From a bacterium (GTDB lineage: Bacteria > UBA9089 > JASEIO01): a stretch of 27,704 bases of DNA. How positions within the stretch are numbered: the stretch's first letter is position 1; each line of letters begins with the position of its first letter. Positions 16,996 to 23,097 of this stretch are shown piece by piece. The stretch spans positions 1 to 27,704 of the forward strand of contig JASEIO010000019.1 in the NCBI GenBank assembly GCA_030017475.1. The letters are read 5' to 3'. Position numbers and translations under genes: made by a program. A model generated the notes under the pieces. That model saw only the letters and a program-made list of their open reading frames with translations. It ran no database searches and was not told the origin of the DNA.

Positions 16996-17457
16996 TTAGA
17001 GTTTTCTGTAGTTAAATCTCTTTATCAGCCTCTTTGCAGGACCAAGTGCCTTTACACTTTCCGTTACCTCTTTTATGACAGTAGCAAATTTCTCTCCCTC
17101 AGCAGCTGAAACCCAGGAGAAATTTACCCTTCCCTCCTCTATCCCTATGTATTCTAAAATATTCTTTAAAATAGTGAATCTACGTCTTGCAAAATAATTT
17201 CCAGTTAAGTAATGACAATCTCCTGGATGACAACCAGATACAAGTACTCCATCTGCACCTGCTTGTAAGGATTTTATAATAAAGAATGGATCTACCCTAC
17301 CTGAACATGGAACCCTTATAACCCTAACATTTGGAGGGTATTGTATGCGGGAAATCCCAGCAAGATCTGCCCCTGCATACGAACACCAATTACATAAAAA
17401 TGCAATTATCTTCGGTTCCCAGTTCTCAATTTTGGAATCCACTTCATCTAAATTCAT
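16996..17457 (-). CDS. flxD: FlxD/MvhD-like iron-sulfur subunit
   Basis: The 153-residue protein belongs to the MvhD/FlpD family that connects a hydrogenase, formate dehydrogenase or Flx module to HdrA. Conserved cysteines are C22 and C25 (LCNWCSYAGAD), C51 (VPCSGRVD) and C76 and C81 (GCHPGDCHYLTGN), which bind a [2Fe-2S] cluster. AGGAG lies 6 bases before the ATG. It is the first gene of the large leftward operon, about 30 bases from the predicted transcription start. MvhD normally docks on HdrA, which is missing here, so either HdrA comes from elsewhere or FlxD contacts HdrC directly. Confidence 0.92.
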   Translation of the reverse strand: MNLDEVDSKIENWEPKIIAFLCNWCSYAGADLAGISRIQYPPNVRVIRVPCSGRVDPFFIIKSLQAGADGVLVSGCHPGDCHYLTGNYFARRRFTILKNILEYIGIEEGRVNFSWVSAAEGEKFATVIKEVTESVKALGPAKRLIKRFNYRKL

Positions 17458-17486
17458 ATTATACTCCTATATATTAAATTTAAGGA

Positions 17487-17502
17487 GTGTTAATTCTAAC
17501 AC
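17487..17502. promoter_or_regulatory. palindromic candidate operator over the -10 box
   Basis: The sequence GTGTTA-ATTC-TAACAC is a perfect 6+6 inverted repeat centred on the -10 box of the flx operon promoter. A protein bound here would block RNA polymerase. The regulator is unknown, and the repeat does not match a motif I can name with confidence. Confidence 0.5.
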
Positions 17503-17521
17503 GATATTTTATTCTTGTCAA
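17493..17521 (-). promoter_or_regulatory. strong sigma70-type promoter of the flx-hdr-lip-met operon
   Basis: On the minus strand a perfect TTGACA (17521-17516) is followed after 17 bases by TAGAAT (17498-17493), preceded by TG as an extended -10 (TGtTAGAAT). Transcription should start near 17486, about 30 bases before flxD. The -35 box overlaps the stop codon of the DUF3343 gene. All genes down to 6662 face the same way with small gaps or overlaps, so one long transcript is likely. Confidence 0.78.
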
Positions 17522-17739
17522 CCAAAAAATACCTTCCTTATTTCTACATCATGTTCTTTCAAGATAGTCAATATCCTCTCTTTATCCCTACATTCAAATT
17601 GTAAGGATATACCACAATCCGAACTAAACCTTCTTGGTACTGGAACTAGCTCAAATTCGAGGTTTTCAATTTCCAAAACCTTCTCTGCATGAAGGGCTTC
17701 ATAAGTAGAATAAAAGGTGATAACACATTTAGATCTCAT
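17518..17739 (-). CDS. DUF3343 protein (putative Se/S carrier-like)
   Basis: This 73-residue protein fits the DUF3343 family (PF11823): VITFYSTYEALHAEKVLE at the start, then LVPVPRRFSSDCGISLQF with one conserved cysteine, and a short alpha/beta tail. Members are small proteins often found near sulfur or selenium trafficking genes in anaerobes and have been suggested to carry sulfur or selenium; biochemical proof is thin. It follows the VanZ-like gene by 6 bases and its stop codon overlaps the -35 box of the flx operon. Its ribosome site (AAAAAGG directly before the ATG) is poorly spaced, so translation may depend on the gene upstream. Confidence 0.8.
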   Translation of the reverse strand: MRSKCVITFYSTYEALHAEKVLEIENLEFELVPVPRRFSSDCGISLQFECRDKERILTILKEHDVEIRKVFFG

Positions 17740-17745
17740 CCTTTT

Positions 17746-18147
17746 TCAGCAATACTTATAACGACTTTTTACCTTGTTAGAAATACCTTTTCTAATGAGG
17801 TTTATCCTTAGGATCTGCGCTATGCTTGCACCTATTCCATCAAAGATTAGGTCATAGATACTAGGGCAGCGGCATGGAACAAATGCCTGATGTAATTCAT
17901 CTGTAAAGCCATACAGAATAGATGCTGTTATGGCTAAAGATCTCGAATATCTGACCAAAAACTTGCTTCCAGAATTGACAAAGGCTCTATAGAAAAGATA
18001 ACTCAAGATACCATACTCCACTAAATGGGCAAGCTCCGAGATGAAAGGGATTTTTGGTCCTGGCAGATGTGATAATGAAGATATTTGGAAGATAAGATAT
18101 AGATATAGTCCAACAGGTATCCAATATCTTATAACTTTACTCATCAT
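17746..18147 (-). CDS. VanZ-like integral membrane protein
   Basis: The 133-residue protein has about four hydrophobic segments and the VanZ-family landmarks ISELAHLVEYGILSYLF and YGFTDELHQAFVPCR followed by YDLIFDGIGASIAQ. VanZ proteins are small membrane proteins of unclear function, with some linked to glycopeptide tolerance. It begins ATGATG with no ribosome site, and the predicted transcription start lies at or next to the first ATG, so it appears to be translated from a leaderless mRNA. It shares a divergent promoter region with the metallo-beta-lactamase gene at 18238 and is followed by the DUF3343 gene. Confidence 0.82.
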   Translation of the reverse strand: MMSKVIRYWIPVGLYLYLIFQISSLSHLPGPKIPFISELAHLVEYGILSYLFYRAFVNSGSKFLVRYSRSLAITASILYGFTDELHQAFVPCRCPSIYDLIFDGIGASIAQILRINLIRKGISNKVKSRYKYC

Positions 18148-18154
18148 ACCTGAG

Positions 18155-18183
18155 ATTTTACCATAGATAGACTAAGGATACAA
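18155..18183 (-). promoter_or_regulatory. promoter of the VanZ-like gene
   Basis: On the minus strand TTGTAT (18183-18178) is followed after 17 bases by TAAAAT (18160-18155), with TG upstream as an extended -10. The expected start point is about 18148, directly before the ATG at 18147, so the transcript would lack a leader. The -35 box is part of the left arm of the inverted repeat at 18174-18210. Confidence 0.6.
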
Positions 18184-18210
18184 AGAGAAAAATTTTTTGC
18201 TTGTATCCTT
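18174..18210. repeat. perfect 10-bp inverted repeat between divergent promoters
   Basis: AAGGATACAA (18174-18183) and TTGTATCCTT (18201-18210) are exact reverse complements separated by 17 bases rich in A and T. Each arm contains the TTGTAT -35 box of one of the two divergent promoters. A single dimeric regulator bound here could control both genes; alternatively the symmetry simply reflects two similar -35 boxes. Confidence 0.7.
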
Positions 18211-18230
18211 TCTTTCTAACCTGCTATAAT
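18201..18230 (+). promoter_or_regulatory. promoter of the metallo-beta-lactamase-fold gene
   Basis: TTGTAT (18201-18206), an 18-base spacer and an extended -10 TGcTATAAT (hexamer 18225-18230) give a predicted start near 18237, right at the ATG (18238). No ribosome site precedes the gene, so its mRNA should be leaderless. Confidence 0.65.
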
Positions 18231-18237
18231 TCAAAGC

Positions 18238-19119
18238 ATGAAGAAGATATTACAGATTTCTATCCCACTCATCCTCTCCTTTTTTCTCTCTAATTGTGAG
18301 TTTTTTGAACCTACAATTTCTCATCAAGTCGACTTACTCAGGGTAACCTTTATAGATGTCTGGCAAGGTGATTCTATCTTGATTGAGGTGCCAGGGGGTG
18401 AAAAAATCCTGATTGATGCTGGAAGAAAGGGAACGGAAGATTTTCCGTTTGATGCAGGGGAAGAGAGGGTTCTTCCCCTATTACAAGATAAGAAAATCAA
18501 ACACCTTTCTCATGTCATCCTAACCCATCCCCATTCTGACCATGTTGGAGGACTGATAGCTGTATTAAAGAATATTAAGGTATCCCAGGTTTTAGATCCA
18601 GGGATTCCTCATCCAACCCCTGTTTATGAAGAGTTTTTGAAGCTTATAGAAGAAAAGGATATACCTTATAGGATTATAAGAAGGGGAGATGACTTAAGTT
18701 TTGGCGAGAATATAGAGGTTACGGTTTTAAATCCACCAAGGGATTTATATGAAGGAGAATCAATGGCAAATAATAATTCTTTGGTCATTAAAATGAAGTA
18801 TGGAGACATCTCCTTTCTATTTACTGGAGATATCGAGGAGGAACAATTGGAGGAATTGATTACGATTTATGGAGAAGGGTTAAAATCCGAAATCTTAAAG
18901 GTACCCCATCATGGAAGTGTGGATGGAAACCCACTGAATTTTATAGAGATTGTGTCTCCTGAAGTAGCCATAATCTCCTGCGGGAGTGGAAATAGATTTG
19001 GACATCCTCATAAGGAAACCTTAGAGAGATATAAAAGGCAAGGATCCAAAATATATAGAACTGACCTTGATGGGAATATAGAGGTTTCAACGGATGGGGT
19101 GAGATATTGGGTTAGGTAA
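18238..19119 (+). CDS. exported metallo-beta-lactamase-fold hydrolase (ComEC C-terminal type)
   Basis: The 293-residue protein has a short hydrophobic N-terminus ending in LSNC (Cys20), a near-lipobox with an unusual Asn before the cysteine, so it may be a lipoprotein or a signal-anchored protein. The metal site is HPHSDHVGG (H97, H99, D101, H102), preceded by FIDVWQGDSILIE and followed by LFTGDIE and KVPHHGS. These are the marks of the stand-alone relatives of the ComEC/Rec2 nuclease domain. No ComEC membrane domain is present. Substrate is unknown; extracellular phosphodiesterase or nuclease action is inferred from the family. The gene ends 1 base from the convergent next gene; an AT-rich palindrome at 19126-19140 could act as a weak terminator. 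Confidence 0.85.
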   Translation: MKKILQISIPLILSFFLSNCEFFEPTISHQVDLLRVTFIDVWQGDSILIEVPGGEKILIDAGRKGTEDFPFDAGEERVLPLLQDKKIKHLSHVILTHPHSDHVGGLIAVLKNIKVSQVLDPGIPHPTPVYEEFLKLIEEKDIPYRIIRRGDDLSFGENIEVTVLNPPRDLYEGESMANNNSLVIKMKYGDISFLFTGDIEEEQLEELITIYGEGLKSEILKVPHHGSVDGNPLNFIEIVSPEVAIISCGSGNRFGHPHKETLERYKRQGSKIYRTDLDGNIEVSTDGVRYWVR

Positions 19120-19120
19120 G

Positions 19121-20047
19121 TTAGTAAACTTTTAAGTTTTTACACCCACTGATTTTACAGGAATTGCATTCTATTCCAGAACATTCAACCATATCAATGG
19201 AATTGGTGTTTGATCTATCAACCGAATCATATCTACCTGCATAAGGATTAAAATCCTTATTAGAGGATAGAGGAGATGAATCTGTGGGTTTATCTCCACC
19301 CTCTTTAGCTGTATTAATGGGTTTATTTATTGGCTCTTTACTTTGAAAAGGTGAGACTATTTCCCTTTTCGCTTCTTGGAAATAGATTACCTTTCTATCT
19401 CCCTCCTCTGTCTTTTTATTCGCTTCAGCACCCGGTAATTCAATCTCTACCTCTTCCTGTTTATATTCCTGCTTTGGTCTTGTCCGAACAGTTGTTTTTC
19501 CACCAATAGCATACCTCATCCCACATTCTGGACAGGTGGCATATTGGATTTTAATATCTATGGATACTACCTCTTTTCCTTCTCTTGCTGCCCTTGCCCT
19601 TGCTTTAGTTGCATGTTCCATTTCATGTCTAGGTACATGCGTTAAACTCTCAGGACCTGACATGCGGGTTGACATTCCGTCTGATGTTTCTCCATTAGAA
19701 CATTGATATCTCCTTTGACAATCACATCCTTCTTTTCTACCGGCAGGAACTTCCTTAACACTATTTTGTTCATTACCTAATCTATGTGAATTGTCATCTA
19801 AAAGTTTATGTTTCCTTAAGACCTTCTCAATCTCCCTTTTATCTAATCTCACTCCTTTTTGATTGTAGAGCAGATTCTGTAAACCTTGCAGATCAATATC
19901 AGGATTCGCCTTCTTATATCTAACTATGGCATCTTCAACATCAGGCGGTATCTCTCCACCGCCCTTATATTGATTTCCATAAGTATTTCCATAAGAAGGA
20001 TATAGATTAAGATTACTTATTATTAAATTAATTCCATCTATTGGCAC
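19121..20047 (-). CDS. unknown protein with HExxH and CPEC motifs and an N-terminal helical module
   Basis: I do not recognise a named family with a known function. Residues 35-83 form a predicted helical module (VEDAIVRYKKANP ... EIEKVLRKHKL) that recurs at the C-terminus of the protein encoded at 20500. A central block has CDCQRRYQ, then HEMEH at 141-145 (an HExxH metal-site pattern), and CPECGMRYAIGGKT from 172. This central block resembles a widespread small clostridial family of unknown function. The long tail is low-complexity and ends in a cysteine cluster (CSGIECNSCKISGC). No signal peptide is evident. The GTG start (20045-20047) has AGAGG about 7 bases upstream. A metallopeptidase role is only a possibility. 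Confidence 0.65.
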   Translation of the reverse strand: MPIDGINLIISNLNLYPSYGNTYGNQYKGGGEIPPDVEDAIVRYKKANPDIDLQGLQNLLYNQKGVRLDKREIEKVLRKHKLLDDNSHRLGNEQNSVKEVPAGRKEGCDCQRRYQCSNGETSDGMSTRMSGPESLTHVPRHEMEHATKARARAAREGKEVVSIDIKIQYATCPECGMRYAIGGKTTVRTRPKQEYKQEEVEIELPGAEANKKTEEGDRKVIYFQEAKREIVSPFQSKEPINKPINTAKEGGDKPTDSSPLSSNKDFNPYAGRYDSVDRSNTNSIDMVECSGIECNSCKISGCKNLKVY

Positions 20048-20071
20048 ACCTTTACCTCTTTATCAAACTAA

Positions 20072-20096
20072 GTATTATTCCTCCCATTGAGATTCA
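20072..20096. other. 10-bp hairpin between the short protein gene and the HExxH gene
   Basis: TCCCATTGAG (20072-20081) and CTCAATGGGA (20087-20096) pair perfectly around a 5-base loop. No run of T follows on either strand, so it is not a standard terminator. It may set transcript stability or separate expression of the neighbouring genes. Confidence 0.5.
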
Positions 20097-20135
20097 CTCA
20101 ATGGGAATAGGATGTCTTCAATTGACTTCTTTTTA

Positions 20136-20342
20136 TTAAGCTACGGTATCTACCTTGACACCCAGGCCTATTGCTTTTGATAGCATGGAAGAATCTTCTT
20201 CAGGATTTGGATTGCCTAAATCTAATCTGGCAACCTGTTCCCCTTTTTCAGGATTTGGGACAACGCCTGGCTTAGGATTTGTTCCCACTTTTGGTAGCAA
20301 ATCGTTAGGTGGATTTCCACTGATTGCACCAATTTCTGGCAT
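20136..20342 (-). CDS. short proline/glycine-rich protein of unknown function (68 aa)
   Basis: This is probably a real gene because AAAGGAGG lies 6 bases before the ATG at 20340-20342; an ATG two codons earlier directly touches that site and is unlikely to be used. The product begins MPEIGAISGN and ends GLGVKVDTVA. The beginning resembles the next protein upstream (MPSIGPIGRN) and the ending resembles its tail (SFDMVA). Short proteins ending in similar G-x-x-[IV]-D-T-x-A motifs include small putative motility proteins, but the match is too weak for assignment. No signal peptide or membrane segment is seen. Confidence 0.55.
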   Translation of the reverse strand: MPEIGAISGNPPNDLLPKVGTNPKPGVVPNPEKGEQVARLDLGNPNPEEDSSMLSKAIGLGVKVDTVA

Positions 20343-20348
20343 TTTCAT

Positions 20349-20499
20349 CCTCCTTTAAATAAAAATACCTTCCTTGGAGAACCCGAAAGTAAATCCCTTT
20401 ATCTTTCTCTTCGAGTAAGCAATCCCTACATTTTATACACCTTCCTTCAGCTTACCCAGACATTTTAGAAATTAGAGACTCTATTTCCATTTTCCCATT
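20349..20499 (-). other. intergenic spacer, no gene seen
   Basis: These 151 bases separate two same-strand genes. Apart from the ribosome site of the short protein and a separated GTAAGC/GCTTAC pair, I see no gene, clear promoter or terminator. Confidence 0.4.
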
Positions 20500-21282
20500 T
20501 TATGCTACCATATCAAATGATTCCCCAATCTCTCCTACCCTTTGTTTATTAAAAATTTGGTTATTCAAGATTACAAAAATGGCGCCTTTTTCCTCCTTCT
20601 CAAGATTATTCTTTCTTAAGATTCTTCGGATCTCCTCTTCAGATATCTCTATCCCTTCCTGCTTAAGCTCTCTTTTTATTGCCTCTACGGACATTTCGGG
20701 ATTTTGCCTCTTTTTGTCGATTATCTTTTTCTCTACTTCAGGTGTAATCATATCTTTATCGATACCATTTTTAACTATTATCTCATTTACTATTCCATCA
20801 ATCCCTTCTACTCCTGGGGTTTTCTCCTTACCTTCTTTTCCTTCTTCAAATTCTTCCCTCATCTTTTCAATCTTCTCCTGACGAGCCTCCATTTCCATTC
20901 TTGAAGCCTCAGCAGCAACCATCATATCATGCTGGGATGGGTGCCCAGGTGCTAAGGCACCCCTTCTAATTGCCTGTGCCTTGCGGATAGCCTCATCCGG
21001 ATCATCTGGCATAGATGCATCAATTGAAACCTCTCCTCCTACAGCATAAAGTCTTCCATCTGGGCCTCTTCTGTACTTATAATGTGGTCCACCAATAGCA
21101 TATCCGCCTGAGGCTATGATATGAGCCTGTTCATGCTGACGAACCTCCCTATCCCTCTTCCTTAACCCTTCTACCTCCTTCTTCTCACTCTCAGAGAGCT
21201 CCCCAGGTGCTCTTTGTTCCTGTCTTTTTAACATAAAGGTATACGGATTGACATTTCGTCCGATAGGGCCTATACTTGGCAT
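20500..21282 (-). CDS. SprA-related putative metallopeptidase-like protein
   Basis: This 260-residue protein matches the SprA-related family (PF12118). REVRQHEQAHIIASGG gives an HExxH site at H50, E51 and H54, and GPHYKYRRGPDGRLYAVGGEV follows. RKAQAIRRGALAP and PSQHDMMVAAEASRME complete the family pattern. A charged linker leads to a C-terminal module (about residues 179-228, VEKKIIDKKRQNP ... EIRRILRKNNL) shared with the protein at 19121-20047. Family members are annotated as putative metalloproteases without proven activity. The ATG at 21280-21282 has GAGGGG 8 bases upstream; a start at 21303 would run into the hairpin at 21304. The domain identification is sound, the enzymatic role is not established. 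Confidence 0.78.
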   Translation of the reverse strand: MPSIGPIGRNVNPYTFMLKRQEQRAPGELSESEKKEVEGLRKRDREVRQHEQAHIIASGGYAIGGPHYKYRRGPDGRLYAVGGEVSIDASMPDDPDEAIRKAQAIRRGALAPGHPSQHDMMVAAEASRMEMEARQEKIEKMREEFEEGKEGKEKTPGVEGIDGIVNEIIVKNGIDKDMITPEVEKKIIDKKRQNPEMSVEAIKRELKQEGIEISEEEIRRILRKNNLEKEEKGAIFVILNNQIFNKQRVGEIGESFDMVA

Positions 21283-21303
21283 TGTTTTAACCCCTCTACA
21301 CAT

Positions 21304-21354
21304 AAAAAAGGCTTACTATAATCAAGGAAATATTCTTTGACTATAATAAGCCTT
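21304..21354 (-). terminator. hairpin with U-run on the minus strand
   Basis: The arms AAGGCTTA (21308-21315) and TAAGCCTT (21347-21354) pair perfectly, and the stem continues inward with TATA and TCAA pairs broken by two mismatches. On the minus strand the stem is followed by TTTTTT (21309-21304), so it is an intrinsic terminator for transcripts coming from the cell-wall genes. It lies only 22 bases before the start of the SprA-related gene, so it could also act as an attenuator. A TATAAT at 21429-21424 on the same strand, without a good -35, may start that leader. Confidence 0.6.
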
Positions 21355-21529
21355 CCAAGAACCTTATTAAGCTCTCTTCCATGGAATAAATGGTCCATCC
21401 TTGTTTAAATTTATAGATATCCTATTATATTTTAACGGCAAATCTATAAATAATCTTTAACACCAAATAATTCGATTTAAAAACAAATATTGTTAATTAT
21501 CTCAAAATATCAAGTTTTTTTAGTATAAT

Positions 21530-22240
21530 TTAATTATTTTTCTCATTTTCTTTGGGTAAATAATGGAGGGGATCTAAAGAAACGCCATCTTTTCTAATTT
21601 CAAAATGTAGATGGGGACTGGTAGCATTACCAGTAGAACCCACATTTCCAATTACTTCCCCTTGTTCAACCTCATCATCTTGTTTTACAAGATTGATCAA
21701 GTTGTGAGCATAAACCGTGGTAAATCCATCTTTATGATCAATGATAATTACATTTCCAAACCCTTTCATATATTGGCTATAAACTACTTTACCTGCTTTC
21801 GCTGACCGGATCTCAGCTCCAGAAGGAGAGGATATATCAATCCCTCTATGTAAGGTCCCGTTTCTCATACCAAAATGAGAGATAATCTCACCCATAACAG
21901 GCCAGATGAAATCACTGGACATTTCAGAATCTGGCTTGAATGGTTCTACATGCAGTACTTGCGTAGCTCCTGGAATGAATATTCGCTCTCCAGTTTTAAT
22001 ATAAGTCACATCCTGAATATTATTAGCCTCAGCAATATCCTCTAATGGAACCTCATAAACCTTAGCAATTCTCCATAAGGTTTGTCCAGGTTGGACTACA
22101 TGATATACTCCATGCTTATCCTTTATGTGCTGGCAATAAGAGGTTATCGTGCTACAGCCAGTAAATGTCAAGAACATTGTTAAGACTGAGATGGACCTTA
22201 TAGTACCTAATGTGACATCCATTTTAGTGGATCTACACAT
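21530..22240 (-). CDS. NlpD-like lipoprotein with LysM and M23 peptidase domains
   Basis: A signal peptide ends in the lipobox FTGC (Cys29 counted from 22240), so the protein is probably a lipoprotein in the envelope. A LysM peptidoglycan-binding domain spans residues 46-90 (YHVVQPGQTLWRIAKVY ... IFIP). The M23 domain (about 110-230) keeps its zinc ligands H131 and D135 (HRGIDIS) and the PHLHFE motif (H210, H212), so it should cut peptide cross-links itself, unlike the degenerate E. coli NlpD, which only activates amidases. The start is open between ATG 22240 and ATG 22222; both lie within the end of the previous gene. An amidase gene two genes upstream suggests a cell-separation set. Confidence 0.88.
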   Translation of the reverse strand: MCRSTKMDVTLGTIRSISVLTMFLTFTGCSTITSYCQHIKDKHGVYHVVQPGQTLWRIAKVYEVPLEDIAEANNIQDVTYIKTGERIFIPGATQVLHVEPFKPDSEMSSDFIWPVMGEIISHFGMRNGTLHRGIDISSPSGAEIRSAKAGKVVYSQYMKGFGNVIIIDHKDGFTTVYAHNLINLVKQDDEVEQGEVIGNVGSTGNATSPHLHFEIRKDGVSLDPLHYLPKENEKNN

Positions 22241-23070
22241 CTATTATTAACCCTAAATTCGTAATGCAAATGAGGGCCAGTAGATCTTCCAGTATTTCCC
22301 AAAAGGCCTATTACATCTCCTCTTTTAACCTTGCCTCCTTTTTTTACCTTAATCTTAGATAGATGCCCATAAACAGTTTTATATCTATTTCCATGGTTGA
22401 TTATTATATTTAATCCATAGTACTCTTTCCAACCAGTATATGAAATCTTTCCAGAAGCTGTAGCCTTTATAGGTGTGCCAATTGGTGCAACGATATCCAA
22501 TCCCTTATGAAAGGCCATTCTTTTTGTAAAGGGGGAGATTCGAGGACCAAAAAACGAGGATATTTCTCCATCTACTGGCCAAATGCAAGGGATTAAGGAT
22601 AAATATCTGCCTTTCTTTTCTATTTCTTTCTTAATTTCATAGAAACGACTTATTTGAAGGGAGGCTTTCTTTCTTAAGTTATCTAAAGTTTTATCAAGGG
22701 ACTTAGCTGAAATAGGAGGTAAAGCCACCTCGGGTCCTCCTTTTCCCATTAACTTAAAGTCTTTAGGCAATCCAGCTAATCTTTTCAAACTATCTTCTAA
22801 TTCTTCTAATCTTATCATCTGTTTTTCTAACTCCTCAGTTTTAGAAACAAATTCTTTGACCCTCTCTTTTAACTCAACCTTTTCATTCCGCAATCTCTGT
22901 AACTCTAAGTTTTCTACCCATATCCTACCAAGATTGGTAAAAAAAAGGGAAGAAAAGGCAAGTAACAATGAGAATAAAATTCCAGAAAGTTTAAAGGATG
23001 TTAGTGTAATATTACGAATCCTATTAGCATTATGTGGCATTAAGATAACCTCAAATCCTTTCCTTTTCAT
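22207..23070 (-). CDS. membrane-anchored M23 metallopeptidase with coiled coil
   Basis: The 287-residue protein has a basic N-terminus, one membrane segment at about 27-46, a coiled coil at about 52-98 (repeated Leu/Glu/Lys heptads), a linker, and a C-terminal M23 domain (about 160-285). The zinc ligands H188 and D192 (FHKGLDI) and PHLHYE (H267, H269) are present, so an active peptidoglycan endopeptidase is expected, facing the periplasm. The layout resembles MepM and the SpoIIQ-like or EnvC-like regulators of cell-wall cleavage. It overlaps the next gene by 16 to 34 bases, suggesting coupled translation. The exact cross-link cut is not predictable. Confidence 0.9.
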   Translation of the reverse strand: MKRKGFEVILMPHNANRIRNITLTSFKLSGILFSLLLAFSSLFFTNLGRIWVENLELQRLRNEKVELKERVKEFVSKTEELEKQMIRLEELEDSLKRLAGLPKDFKLMGKGGPEVALPPISAKSLDKTLDNLRKKASLQISRFYEIKKEIEKKGRYLSLIPCIWPVDGEISSFFGPRISPFTKRMAFHKGLDIVAPIGTPIKATASGKISYTGWKEYYGLNIIINHGNRYKTVYGHLSKIKVKKGGKVKRGDVIGLLGNTGRSTGPHLHYEFRVNNRCVDPLKWMSH

Positions 23071-23097
23071 AAAGCAACCTCCATAATCAAGAAATAT

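Noticed and set aside
18174-18210. Intrinsic terminator formed by the 10-bp inverted repeat
   Set aside because: The loop is 17 bases long, no proper U-run follows, and each arm carries a -35 box of a divergent promoter.
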